A DNA stretch of 64,000 bases, taken from Sisyra terminalis (taxonomy: Eukaryota > Arthropoda > Insecta > Neuroptera > Sisyridae). The position numbers and the translations under genes were made by a program. The notes beneath the pieces are model-generated. The model had not been told where the DNA came from. It was given only the letters and a program-made list of their open reading frames with translations, and did no database searches. Positions 48,187-59,790 of the stretch are shown here, one piece after another. Position 1 is the stretch's first letter; each line of letters begins with the position of its first letter. The DNA is taken from the NCBI GenBank assembly GCA_958496175.1, contig OY292276.1:33748449-33812448 (forward strand), written 5' to 3'.

Positions 48187-48900
48187 CTAGAGGACCCGGT
48201 GAACTTCGCGCATTGCGAAAATTTATTTATAACAGTAATATTGCCACATTTTCATTTATAAATATGAATATAATTAGTTTTGGTGACTTAGATTTTCTTG
48301 TAGTTTAGTACTGATTCTGATTAAATACATAATTTCTATTGTTTCACAACTCCTTACACTTTTTACGTGTTTGCTAAATATAAAAAATATTCTTGAAATC
48401 CTATTACCGTTTCCGTCATAATTCTATAAATGTCAGCACGAAAAATATTACGAAGATTTGTTTTATTTTATTGACATATTGGAAACAGTAAATCTTTTCG
48501 GTCGTGGTTTTGTACATAATAATATTCTCACCGTACGATTTATTAATAACACTTACACAAAATATGAATTAAATTACAAATTTGACACTTAAAATCAATA
48601 AATAAAAAATAAAATACAAACGCTCGTTATACGTTTTTCGTTAACCACAGGCACAATGATTACCAATAATGTATAAGTGTGCATGACGTGAACAAATAAT
48701 TGCGGAATATGTCAAAACTAATTTATTTTAAAACGCAATTCATTTATAAAATTCCAGGTATTCTAATAGTTATTTTGTTAACCTAGACGTAGACAAATCC
48801 AAAAAATATTAAATCATGAAAATCGGTTCACCAATTTTTCAGTTATAATTAGTCTAACTATTACAACTTTGTTTTATATATATAAAAAAAGTTTTGAAAA
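48187..48900 (+). repeat. Probable interspersed repeat (CTAGAGGACCCGG ... TATATATA)
   Basis: Starts CTAGAGGACCCGGTGAACTT and ends with AAAATCGGTTCACCAATTTT, an ACAACTTTG word and TTTTATATATATAAAA. This start/end pairing ('gacccggcgaacttcg' and 'aaatcggttca...ttatatatat') is a common pattern in insect interspersed repeats. No coding frame is left. Class is uncertain. Confidence 0.45.
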
Positions 48901-49984
48901 AAAAAACTTTTTTGTTTAGAAATACGATTTAAAAAAAAAATAAACTTTCAATATTTATATTGGATTGTTTATTTTTAAATACCCATTTAACGATTTAGGA
49001 AAACAAAACTGAGATGCACCCGAAGCAAACTACAGTTAAAAACCAACTTGCTTATTAATATTCTATAAGATATTTTTATAATTTTATTAAAATTATTTCA
49101 TTGGATGTTTTTGGTATATCAGTAATTTATTAGAGTTGATATAGTGGGATTCTTACTCTCGCAATAAAGGTCACACGAATTTTGAACTTGGTAGTATATA
49201 CTAATAAAGGTAGTCCACGAGCATATCTCGAAAGTCTTTGCATATTTTTTCTTAATTCCTATGTATTTAGTATTCTCATCCCAAATTGAATTTATTGTTC
49301 AAATAAATTTCATGTTTTTTTTTTGAATAATGTTAACAATAAAATAAATACTATCCACGGTTTTTAAACTCATACTTTATAACTTTTAGAGCCAGTATTT
49401 CACTCATGATAGAGAGATCATATTCTCAAGATAGCTATTTAGAAAATCAAAATTTATTTGTTAGGTAAGTCCTATACATATATTTATCCCCCATATATCG
49501 CTACTAGTTGGTGAAAATACGCATTTTTTCTCTATTCTTCGGATAAAATTTATTCTAGAAGATAAATGTCACTATCTAGATGTTAAAATACCGACTCTAC
49601 TACTAACCAAGTTATCAAACCAATCAATTAGGTTATAAATAAATTAGCATTATTATTTTTATCTATAAATTATCAATATTCTATTCCATGAATGTAGATG
49701 AGTTTGAAAAAAGAAATCTCAGAAATAGGGTGCCTCTTAAGTAAAATTTTAAATTAGCTGTTTTATGATTATATCATATGTATAAATGCGTAAAGTTTGA
49801 AATGACAAGTTAACCAGTTGTTTAGTTTTGGAATATTATTAATATAGATAATTAACGAATAAAAAAGTGAGATATTTATTATACTGTTTTTAAGCTTTTG
49901 TATTAGTTGGATTATTATTTAGGATGAGGTTAATTGTCACTCAACACTGCATCTTTAGAGCTTATTGTGTTTTCTGGGTTACTA
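48901..49984. other. AT-rich noncoding DNA
   Basis: The end next to 49985 probably includes the 3' untranslated part of the LINE remnant that follows on the minus strand. Otherwise nothing recognised. Confidence 0.45.
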
Positions 49985-49990
49985 TTTTAT

Positions 49991-50242
49991 TTATTTGGAT
50001 TCGAGTAGCTTGGCAAATTTTAGCAATCGGCATACAAGGTGATTTCTGATTCCTTCGGTTGCAGAGTTTGATATCCATAATCTCTGCCTCCACCGATTCA
50101 GAGCATTGCATTTCCATAGACCATGAAAATTCATTTCGTCCTTTGCTTGATAAAATCTGCAGATTAGATTACCTACATGCATTCCAAATGTATGCAAGTG
50201 TTTCTTCAATCCGCAATGGTCAGTTATTAGACCCATTACCAC
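49991..50242 (-). pseudogene. LINE ORF2 C-terminal zinc-binding fragment
   Basis: The frame contains GLITDHCGLKKHLHTFGM, a clear match to the 'glitGHc.l..HLh.lGl' motif following RNase H in R1/I/LOA-type LINEs. The expected Cys-x-x-Cys...His...Cys set follows as CRFYQAKDEMNFHGLWKC, in which the second Cys is replaced by Tyr. It ends with a LLKFAKLLESK tail at 49991. A substituted metal ligand and the frame break upstream mark it as a fossil. Confidence 0.65.
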
Positions 50243-50304
50243 TCTAACTTATTGCATTGTCAGCTTAAGTATTTTAGTAGTTTGGTTCAAGGATGGTTTA
50301 TCCA

Positions 50305-50505
50305 TCATCCTTTTACTATGTTTTTATCCGTTGGTGCTCGTTCACATTGAGTAGTGCATTTTATAAACCCATTTTTGATAGTACTTTTCCCGGCTGATAT
50401 TGTAATACAAAACACCGACTGTGGGGTTGTGAATGTTATCCTGGATCCTTGACTGATAATCGTATCTGCCCGTATAATGTTTGACTTGTATTTAATTTTA
50501 AACAA
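50305..50505 (-). pseudogene. LINE RNase H C-terminal fragment
   Basis: The frame reads NIIRADTIISQGS, aligning with the 'GNE.AD.LA..GS' end of LINE RNase H, then SVFCITISAGKSTIKNGFIK, which resembles the linker after RNase H in R1/LOA-type elements. It stops at 50305 and the protein continues in another frame at 50242. Similarity is by motif order only. Confidence 0.5.
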
Positions 50506-50510
50506 AAAAC

Positions 50511-51472
50511 CTTCTTAAGATTTTAAATCTTGTATTTTGGCCAACTATTATAAATCTGGGTCGACATCCTATGGGGTTTGTCTTCACTAAATAGTTATAT
50601 TATGGTTTTGAGGAACTGACTCCAGTGTTTTATTATAATTTCAAAATGCTGCCACTCTTTGCAAGCAAATAATTCAATAATAATTGTTTTCTTTAATTGT
50701 TTAGATGTGAAACCTTTCAAATATTATTATTATTAAAAAGTTCTAATGAATATTAAACTTACCGAATCATTTAAGTTTTTAACTGTGAAAATAAAAGAAC
50801 AATGTGCTTTGAGTATTCTCGCGTTCTTTTTTCTTTTATTGCACGGCTTTATACAAGTTGTGCAGTTCTAAAACTTGTGAAAATTTAATTTCTTTTTGTG
50901 CAGTTTTATATTGTGTCGACGGATTTTATTCCCTTAGAGAGGATATCTATTTTTTTTTTTCGTGGAAAAATAAATTATGAACTTACAAGTTTAATTTCAC
51001 AAATGGGATTACAAATACTTGAAAATTTCTTAAAAAAATTGATTATTCTTACTAAATTTTACAAAAATAATAACATTTTCGCCAATATAAACTACAGCGA
51101 TGATTTTGTTTACCCAACTTTATTGAAAATAGTCTCTTATAACCGAGAAGTTTCAAAAAGCAGATGAACAGGAAATTACCAAGCACAAAAAACACTTTGT
51201 ATACCTACTTTCCGTAAGAAAGATAAATCTACCAAAGAACAATAGAAACAAAGATTGGCACGTACTCCTTACAAAGGTTATTTTTATTATTGTTTTTAAG
51301 TTATTTTGTAATGAAAAAACAAAAATAATGATCAGTTACTTATGAAAGAAGATAAATGTTATATTATATGTAGACATCATTTCAAATAATATGCAAAAGA
51401 GTTTAAATTTACTCATATTATATTTAATTAGTAGATAACTACCTATTATGCTAAAGTCACCAAATTTATAGG
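50511..51472. other. AT-rich noncoding DNA
   Basis: An 89-codon plus frame (50898-51167) has no recognisable motif and AT-driven composition. Not called. Confidence 0.5.
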
Positions 51473-51480
51473 TCCTAGAC

Positions 51481-51880
51481 CAGGGGTGGGCAAACGGTCG
51501 ATCACGAACAAGTCGACTGTCGATTGCAGGCGTTTTAAATAATTTTTAGGCAAATTTTTCATCGCGAATATACCTTTTTTCCGAAGGGTCACCAGAAATA
51601 ACGACGCAATGGGGGAGTTTTGAATGTTTTGCTACGAAAAGTTCATATTTTTTTAATCAAATGGGTATGTAACACAATAAAAAGTTTAATATAATACATA
51701 TTTTATATATGCAATTAAATTATATGGAAAAAATTGAAATAGGCCGTTTTCTCCCGATTAAACCCAAGCAACCCCTTAAATATGTATTTGTTTTTAATTT
51801 TACCCATTTTTTGAAGTCGATCGCTTGTAAATAAGAAGAATTATTTTCGATCATACCAGTATAAAGTTTGCCCACCCCTG
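51481..51880. mobile_element. hAT MITE with perfect 15-bp TIR
   Basis: A 400-bp element with CAGGGGTGGGCAAAC at the left end and its exact reverse complement at the right. Flanks TCCTAGAC (51473-51480) and CCCTAGAC (51881-51888) match 7 of 8, an hAT-type target duplication. The terminal sequence itself is characteristic of hAT. There is no open frame. Fragments at 16221-16312 and 16792-17060 belong to the same family. Confidence 0.85.
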
Positions 51881-51888
51881 CCCTAGAC

Positions 51889-52360
51889 TCTTAGAAAATG
51901 CAAAAATCTAAGATCATTAATGTAAAAAATTGTTTAATGAGACGTAATTTTCTTTTAAAGTAGGTATTATAATTGCGAAATAAGTTTGCTAAAATTCATT
52001 TTGAGTTTAAAGCTGGAAATATCAAACGAAACTTTTTATTTGGTAATTACGATCATAAAGCACAGGCTAGCGATTTTGTTTAAATTAACATAAATTTGCA
52101 ATTAAGCCTACGATGATAAGTTCCGAGTGCTATCTTTGTTCTTTGTTCTTGGTGTTTCTCCATTTTCGTCTTATACCAACAAGTATCACAAGATAAATGA
52201 ATTAAATTTTGATGAAATATTGTTTATACAATAATTGCTAGGTATGCATTAACACCACAGAATGAAATCAATTTAGAATCTCCTCATACATGGCTGCAAT
52301 TAAATTTGAACACACGGATGTTATAATTCGTGAATGTTGAAGGTTAATAAATAATATGCA

Positions 52361-52419
<59 letters not shown>

Positions 52420-53058
52420 GTACATAACGTTAATATATATAACGATATTAAAATGGATACACTTTGCATATATGCTGTTAAATTCACTTGAAAATACAAC
52501 TAAATTTTATTTAGCACAATTGAAAGCCATTTGCAATGAAGCTCTAAAGAACAAAAGCGAAATTTGCAAATCACAAAGAACAACAGCACCATACTATTTA
52601 AATACTTAAAGAGACAAAATAATGTACACATCAAGTGCATTTCGCATATACAATTGTTATAAAACCAAAAGATTTGTACTGAACAAACAATATATAAAAT
52701 ATATTTAAGTCTAATTTATGAAATTAATTTACAAAAGAAAACCAAAAATATAAATTTACAACCAAAGTACAAACGAAATGTTTAAAAACAAAGAAATCGT
52801 GATTTTTATATTTGTTTTATTTTTGAAGATGTTTTATGAACCCACAAAAATATAATTTATAACAATTTACTATAATAATTAGATGCTTTTTATCAACATT
52901 CAATTTTTATGCTTTAAAGTACACTATACGAGTACTATATGTACATATATATGACACGAATTTTGCAGTCTAATTGTTAGTTCAACTTAACTGTTGGAAG
53001 ATCGAAATATTAGTTGTAGTAACGCTACATTATATTGGTTATATAAGACGTAGGAAAG
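51889..53058. other. AT-rich noncoding DNA with (TA)n
   Basis: Holds the TA array at 52367-52413. The 81-codon frame starting in that array encodes only Tyr-Ile repeats at its N-terminus and is not a gene. Confidence 0.6.
52367..52413 (+). repeat. (TA)23 microsatellite
   Basis: Uninterrupted TA array, preceded by a shorter interrupted one. Confidence 0.95.
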
Positions 53059-53068
53059 TAAATGCTTT

Positions 53069-53904
53069 AATGTCCGATCGAAACTAGTTTTTACGACCGA
53101 AACCAAAACCGAATTTTGGCATCAGTCTCAGTTTCGACCGAAACCGAAACTTCCATATAAGGCCATTTTTCGTTAAAAAAAGCTAATTATAATTAGTCAG
53201 TCTTTTCTTTTAAATCTTATAGTTATTTTTTTTTCATTTAGTCTCTGGTGTTTGAGCTTATACCACTTATTATCTCATATCAGTTATTAATTCTTTTTGA
53301 AATAAGTTATTTTGAAACTATAACACCATTTTTTTTTTGATATTAGTAACGAATAATATAAATTAAAAAAAAAGTATCCTACTAGTGATCGAGTGGTCTA
53401 AGTGGCCATTTAAAAATAAGTAGATGTTACGTTCGAATTTCGTATCGAGGAAATTTTTGATATTTATCGATTTACGGATTTTTATAAACGCCAGTCACTA
53501 AAGATTTTAACAGCTAAAGCTAAGGTGACGGTAAATAACAATTGAAAAAATGTTATAAAACAAAATTACTTTTTACTTAATACGTTAAGAATTTTTCAAC
53601 TTTTTCTTTCATCTTTAAGACAAAATAATTATTTTAAAATTTAGTTAGTTTTCTTTCGATCTGAAAAAAATGTATCAAAGAGCTTCTCATGATTATACAG
53701 CTATGAATTGGAAATAATTTTATTAAACTACTAATAACTCATAATAAAATCAGTATTCATAATTAATGAATCTAATATTTTAAGTGAGAAACAATAATTT
53801 TCTACATTTTCCTTTCACAAACTCAGTTTCGGTCTCAGCTTGACAACAACTTATACCGAATCTTACGCGAACCTCGAACGAAACCGAAAGTTTGGTCGAA
53901 GATT
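53069..53904 (-). mobile_element. TIR element with ~10-bp TSD (MULE-like), copy B
   Basis: Second copy of the element at 7146-7750, inverted. Minus-strand landmarks match in order: ACCAAACTTTCGGTTTCG, ATTGTTTCTCACTTA, ATGAATACTGAT, GACTGACTAATTATAATTAG and a final GGTTTCGGTCG cluster. Flanks TAAATGCTTT (53059-53068) and AAAATGCTCA (53905-53914) share the core AAATGCT. A SINE at 53376-53545 lies inside and explains most of the extra length over copy A. Confidence 0.6.
53376..53545 (+). mobile_element. tRNA-derived SINE, copy 3 (nested)
   Basis: A box TGATCGAGTGG at 53386-53396 and B box GTTCGAATTT at 53431-53440, then the family body with TATCGATTTACGGATTTTTA, CCAGTCACTAAAG and GACGGTAAATAACAATTGA. 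It is the most complete copy along with that at 776. It sits within the element at 53069-53904. Confidence 0.7.
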
Positions 53905-53914
53905 AAAATGCTCA

Positions 53915-54169
53915 TTTTGCTCAAGACATCATGTTTTTTTCAGTCATCGATATGCCATTTTGCTAGTTAAATATTAACCATTTGTCGTTATGGAGTTGTA
54001 TTCGATTGACGACAGCATAAAAGTAATTCCAAATGTAAAACTGGTGCAAAAATAAAAAATAACTATCGCCTGTTTCGTGCGTATTTTGGTTCTAATTACC
54101 GTCTACATGGTACTACCATCACGTTAGTATAGTTACCATAACACTTGCGAAAGTTTTAAAAAAATAACG
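53915..54169. other. Noncoding DNA
   Basis: Short intervening stretch with slightly higher GC. Nothing recognised. Confidence 0.45.
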
Positions 54170-55315
54170 ACGAAATATTTTTGTGCTTTTTTTTCCTTTA
54201 AGAGATCTGAAAGAAAAAAAATTGTCGCTCGTATTTTCAGAAAAATCCTTTGTAATGCTAAGTTGAACTTCAGAGCTTCTTTAACAATATTAATAATATG
54301 AAAGTTTTTTTGCGATATTAATTGGTGTTTTTTTATCGTTCGGGAGTTTTGAAAAAGAAAACTTCATCGCTTTCATCTTTTCTGAGAAAACGTTATTTAA
54401 AGAAAATTTTCGATTTGGATTATTTTTTCAAATATTGAAAATTCGATCTTTTGGCACCAGTAATTGGTATTTTCTGTCATTTGAAAGCTCTGGAAAAAAC
54501 ATTTTTTTCCATATTTATGCTGTTTAACGAAAAAACTCGATTTTAAAATTTTTCAAATACTTAAATTTTAGTCTTTGTCCGTGCGAAAAATTTCTGGTAA
54601 CTAGCCCCTGGAAAGACGTTAATGGCGAAAGTTATAATTTTTAAGATCAACGATAAATAGGACAAATAGTTCCTTAGAAATATAATTTTTAAAAGGTGAT
54701 TATGGAAAAATATCAATAATTGAACAAACAAATTTTATAAGATCAAATTCTTTTCATGAATCAATTGTTGAAACCCTGCGGAACTCTTGAAATATTATGA
54801 AGCATTCAGGGACCAATTTGTAACGAAAAAGTAGAATATATTTAGTGAATATTTTTCATTTAAGATAAAAGTTTAACTTTCAACAATCAAGTTTTAGGAT
54901 TTAATTTCTTTGAAGCAATTTGAGTTGGTCTTAAAATTTTAGATCTTCTAGATACGCTAATTTCTTTTCAGTGCCAGTACCCCCGATTTTTGCCACCGAA
55001 AAAATTTTCATTTCCATGTTTGATAATTATCTAAATCGAGTTTCTTCTTGAAAAAGCGTTTCGTCGGAAAATATGCGCACATTTTATTTTTTTCTACCAA
55101 AACTCTATAAAAACATCAATTAACAATCAACATTATAATAAACATCAATGGAGCAGAAAAAAATTGAATTTTTATTAGTTGAAAACTACTTCAAATGAAC
55201 TTTTTCTTTCTGAATATGGTTTTCCGAAAAATATAGGAATGATAAAAATATAAATATTTGTAGAAAAGCTCTAAACGTCAACTTAGCACTTACGGTTTTC
55301 CCACGGGCGGATTCA
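54170..55315 (+). repeat. Diverged interspersed repeat, related to 21870-22340
   Basis: A long stretch of alternating A/T runs punctuated by recurring GAAAG-CTC, TTTTCTGAGAAAAC and GAAAAGCTCTAAACGTCA words, the last shared with 22036-22060. It ends next to CACGGGCGGATTCAGG at 55302-55317, which resembles a DNA-transposon terminus. No open frame or paired terminus found. Confidence 0.35.
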
Positions 55316-55636
55316 GGTTTTTTTCTGGGGTGGTACAATATCATCTTTCATTTACAGATTAGTTATAAATAAATTTATAACTGAATTTAAATAAAAATAG
55401 AATATTTAAAATTCATATAATATTAGTCATTTGTCGCTCTATATAAGTACCAGCAAAAACAGATAATAAAGAATATTAACTTATACATCAGAGTAAAAAA
55501 CATATAATTTAAAGTAATCATAGTCTCATAATTAAACTAACTGATTGTTATTAAGTAATCATTGTCGATTTCTGTCAAAAATGAATATGTGATTAACTAA
55601 AAAGCAAGTAAAATGCTAGCGTTTATTTGTGAAGAT
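55316..55636. other. AT-rich noncoding DNA
   Basis: Nothing recognised apart from the possible terminus noted at its left edge. Confidence 0.45.
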
Positions 55637-56358
55637 CAGTGGTTCTCATATGCGGCAACGATGACTTCTATGACAACTATGACCACGAACAAATATTACA
55701 TTAAAAATTTATAATAGTAAATATTGATATTTAAAAAAATGCAATTCTTATATATTAAGATTGCTGATCTCTGAGACATTTTTGTTGGTGATGAGAAACC
55801 AACTGGTGCTCAATGCAATGTAATTCGTCGTCAAATCAAGCATCGCATGGCATAGTATGAGAAGTATCGTTCTCTCTCACTCCATCCGTATTCATTCCAT
55901 GCATATTACAACTTGCGTTGTATGTGAAGTACTAAGCTCAACAAATCTCACTTATACACTCTTCTCTACCAAAATTGCATTTCGTTGTAGTTAAAGCAGC
56001 TTATGGAAACGGTAAGTAAAATTATATTTATTCTTTCAAATGAAAATAAATGTACGAATTATTCCGGGTAGATTGAGCCTGACAGGACATTTACGAGTTA
56101 ATTTATATTTTTTTATATTTTTAAATATAAGTGGCGATACGCCTTACATTGGAAAAGTGATTTATAGAACAATTTTTATCTAAATTAATTCTAAATAAAT
56201 AAAAATCAATATGTTTAAAAATTGTATTTTATAGAATATATACTTGTAAGTTAATTTATTTTTATGTAAATACAACATCTATTTTTCCCGCATGTCAAAA
56301 TTCATATTTGGTGCGGGTACAAGGTATTTCCATAGGACAGCCTAAGTGAAAATCACTG
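55637..56358. mobile_element. hAT-like element with CAGTGGTTCTCA ends
   Basis: The left end CAGTGGTTCTCA and the reverse complement of the right end, CAGTGATTTTCA, form a 12-bp TIR with two mismatches, the classic hAT start. The 8-bp flanks do not match, so the duplication is lost or the right boundary is wrong. The left third has raised GC with a leader-like stretch leading to an ATG and a consensus splice donor at 56003-56017. No transposase body is visible in the 722-bp span. Confidence 0.45.
56003..56017 (+). other. ATG followed by consensus 5' splice site
   Basis: ATGGAAACG is followed by GTAAGT (56012-56017), a perfect insect donor. The preceding ~120 bp has a higher GC content and no upstream ATG close by. 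It could be a first coding exon of a transposase or another gene, but no matching downstream exon was found, so it may be coincidence. Confidence 0.25.
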
Positions 56359-59300
56359 ATGTTCTATAAACCCTTAATCCCAATACAAAAAAAAAAAAAA
56401 AAAAATTGCAAAAAAATATTACTTCATACGTACGTCCATTAATATATACATATAGTTTTTTTTATAGTGTAAACGTGTGTTGTGATTATTTTTGGATCTT
56501 ATTTTTAAAATTGAAATATAAATTTATTAAAAAAGACATAAAAATAAGGTTCGAGTGTAAAAAGTGATATCTATTCCATCTATAGTTCTCTAAATTTTAT
56601 CACTCTATGTAAGGAAGGTCTTACGTATAATGCATAAACAACTTAACTAACAATTTATCTGAAATTGAGAGCAATAAGAATAAAATTTTATACCTATGCA
56701 TAGTGATTTGATGTTAGTGATAGCTACGCTAATACTTTTTAAAGCAACTTTAACGATAAATCTATTCTACTGTTGGTTTATAGAACCTTCGAAGTGTAAA
56801 TGGCTTCGTAAAAAATAAAAAACCTTAAAACTAATGTATATATTTGTAAAGTGATTATTAAAGAAACTAAAATTGCTTATAGTCGTTCTTTTTATTCGTT
56901 ATAAAATGAAAAAAAATATGTTTAAAACGAAATAACTTTGTTTACTGTTTTCCAATGAAAAAACTAAAAACTGTGAAAATAGGATAGTAAGATGAATTGC
57001 CGGAAAAATGATTTTTTTATTAAAAATAAATGTTATTCAGCCACTTAGTATTTGGATAAGAGAAATAATATATCTATATAAATAAATTCTAAACAAGTTT
57101 TATATGAATATTTATACTTTTATATACATAACATAGGCATTATGTTTCACAAACTTTTATGTTTTTATTCAAATTAAAACTTAAAATCCTTTGTCAATAT
57201 TTGATTACTTTTATAAGGTATAATAGTTTATGAAATAATAAATGAAAAATAAGCTGAAGAAAATAAATGAAAAACGCAAATATGCTTTTTTTATTATTTA
57301 AAAATCAAATATAAATATAATTTGGGTAAAACTCCTTGTTTTCATATAATTTATAAGTAAGCAAATTTAATAACATGAAAAAATCATTGTTTTTCAATAT
57401 TTCTATATTAAAATTGAAAGCCAAAATTCATATTTTTCTTTTTAGTAAATTTACAAATTTCCATAAATTATAGACTGTAATATATTACGTTATTGTATAG
57501 TTAAATCTAGTTAAATTACTTTTTAATTTTCTTTTTGTATTTCAGTGGTTTGTTGCATGCTAACACCAATTTTTTGAAAATGTTCATCTACATGTGTAAT
57601 AATATGGCGAGTACAAGCAAGCTTTTGAATTATAATAAAAATTGTCATTGAAATCAAAATAAAAGTTAACTCTTTCCACATTCATCATGGTATATATGAA
57701 GTTATGGCTACACTTTGACTAATGTTAGTAGATTTTTGCACGCGAATTCTTAATCAGAATTTTGATGAAGTGGTTGAATTCCTCTTTCTTCGTTTCATTT
57801 CAACGAATTGCTATGGATACGACTTTATTGCATAATCATTTGAAACACTAACTAACGTTGTATTGTTCTTATATTTATTTGTTAGGAAAAAGCTCTTATG
57901 CTTATATATATGAAACATTAATTTTTATTAATTGTAGCATCAGTGCAAAGAATCATTGATCATTGAAAAACATGCTACATAAAATGTTTTACAATTTAAA
58001 CTTAATTTTCAAAGACTGTCAAAGTTATTGTATTTTATGAGGAAAACTTTTACTTATTTCATATTTATCAAACTTGTCGTCTTCCTTCATAACACATTTT
58101 CAAACATTTATCATATAGAAATGCATAAAATGCCATTATGCACATACCGAGACATATGAGAATTTTTTTGTTCACCTATCGATGCATAATATATTTTACA
58201 TGACTTCGGCTAAATACTAAAAATTTATATTGAACAAAAGTGTGGTTTTCGTACATTTTTCAGTATAAATAAAAGAAATTATAGAAATATAAAGTTTTAA
58301 AATAATTGAAATATTCGAAATTAAAATATGAAATAACGAGAAACATGCTTCAAATAATTTCGAATTATTCATCAAATCTCTCATATTTCGATAAATTTAA
58401 TTAAAAATTTAAACATTGAATTCTCAATACTTTTGTGCCTACACTTTTTATAGATCGATGTATTTTTTACTTGGAAATAGATAGAGAAAATTATTACACG
58501 AAAATGGTTACAAAAATAATAAAACAATGCTTAACAATACAATACTTCGTTCAAATAATTTTATAAATTTACTGGATATCTCTCTTTTTAACCTTTTCGA
58601 ATTTTTAAAAACTACTTACAATTAAAATTTTCCATTATCCAAGGCAGGAGTAATAGAGAGATGTATAAAAATAATTTTACCAAATTTCAAAGGAATTGGT
58701 AAAGTAGAACTTGAGTTATCATGACAACCACCTCAAAAAAAGTAGTTTTGAGACAAAAGCGTTTGAAGTTTGAGAATCAATTCCAATAGAATAATTCATA
58801 TAATCTCAAAATCCGCTGTATCTCCAAAAATAATTCGAATTTTGCAAAATCCGTTCAAGGGGTTTTTTTTTGAAGGCCTAAAATTTGAAAATATGCAAAA
58901 AAAGAAAAATCATTTTTTTCACATTTTTAGACCCTTAAAAAACTATATGACCATAAACGAAACGGATTCCTTCACAAAGCAATTTCCATCAATTTGGAAG
59001 AAAAATTGTCGTTATTTCAAATTTTAAAATGTCATGTAACTAATCTATTGAGGTCAAAATTTGTCACTTTCCACTTACTTTTACACGCTTTGAATACTGG
59101 GATTTGAATACTGAACTGGGATTTTTAAAATTTAATTTTTCTCGAAGGAAAACAAAGCAGAAAAAAGTTATAAAAGTATTCAAAAGGGATAAAATATATA
59201 CTATACCAACTATATAAGAGTATGATAATACTAAGTTAATTTAATAATACCCGACAGCGACACTATGGACAACAATAGTTTGTTGAACTTGTTGAAAATC

Positions 59301-59639
59301 TTAATTAAAACAAAAGAAAGAGAAAAAAGATTAATGGAATAATGGATCATTTTCGGTAATATAAAATTAAAATTTACTTAAAACTTTGTAAGTATTATAG
59401 TTTAGTGAACTGAAAATATAATAATAAGTATAATATGTACATTAAATTTTATCAAAATCCGTCAAGTGATTTTCAAGAAAAATGCTCTCTAACAAAAATA
59501 ACAAAAACTTCCCCAAATAAAGATAATATAAATAATTGTGAACTCATAATTATATGAAAAAGAACCATCAAAATATTAACTAGTCGCCTTTGAAGTATTC
59601 TAATATCAATTCTACTATCCTTAACCTTCTTATAAATGT
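56359..59639. other. AT-rich noncoding DNA
   Basis: An 85-codon plus frame at 58770-59027 has no motif. An A run of about 19 bp lies at 56387-56405. Phrases at 58800-58970 and 59440-59500 read like decayed repeats but could not be assigned. Confidence 0.5.
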
Positions 59640-59790
59640 AATTCATTGTTATTTACCGTCGTTTTATAACTATTAAGATCTTTAGTGACTCTAGGGTTAA
59701 TAAAAATTCGTGATTGAGAAATATTGAAAATTGGTTCGATACGAGGATCAAACCCAAAACCTATCAGTTTTGGAGCGGTCATCTTTACCT
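59640..59790 (-). mobile_element. tRNA-derived SINE, copy 4
   Basis: On the minus strand a partial head (GACCGCTCCAAAACTGATAG) leads to a B box GGTTTGATCC, then TCGTATCGAACCAATTTTC, CAATATTTCTCAATCACG, TTATTAACCCTAGAGTCACT and AACGACGGTAAATAACAAT. The A box is degenerate or missing. It is the copy closest to that at 776 in its head (both have CTTCAAAACTG/CTCCAAAACTG). Confidence 0.65.

Larger units (their letters stand above)
49985..50510 (-). mobile_element. LINE remnant with RNase H (R1/I/LOA-like)
   Basis: Two minus-strand frames together look like the end of ORF2 of an RNase H-bearing non-LTR element. Order is the last RNase H segment, a linker, then the C-terminal 'tGH..l..HL' zinc-binding region. 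Nothing upstream of RNase H (RT, endonuclease) is recognisable, so the copy is heavily 5'-truncated. The two frames are out of register, and neither has a usable start. Confidence 0.6.

Noticed and set aside
52364..52609. 81-codon frame starting in the TA array
   Set aside because: Its N-terminus is only a translated microsatellite.
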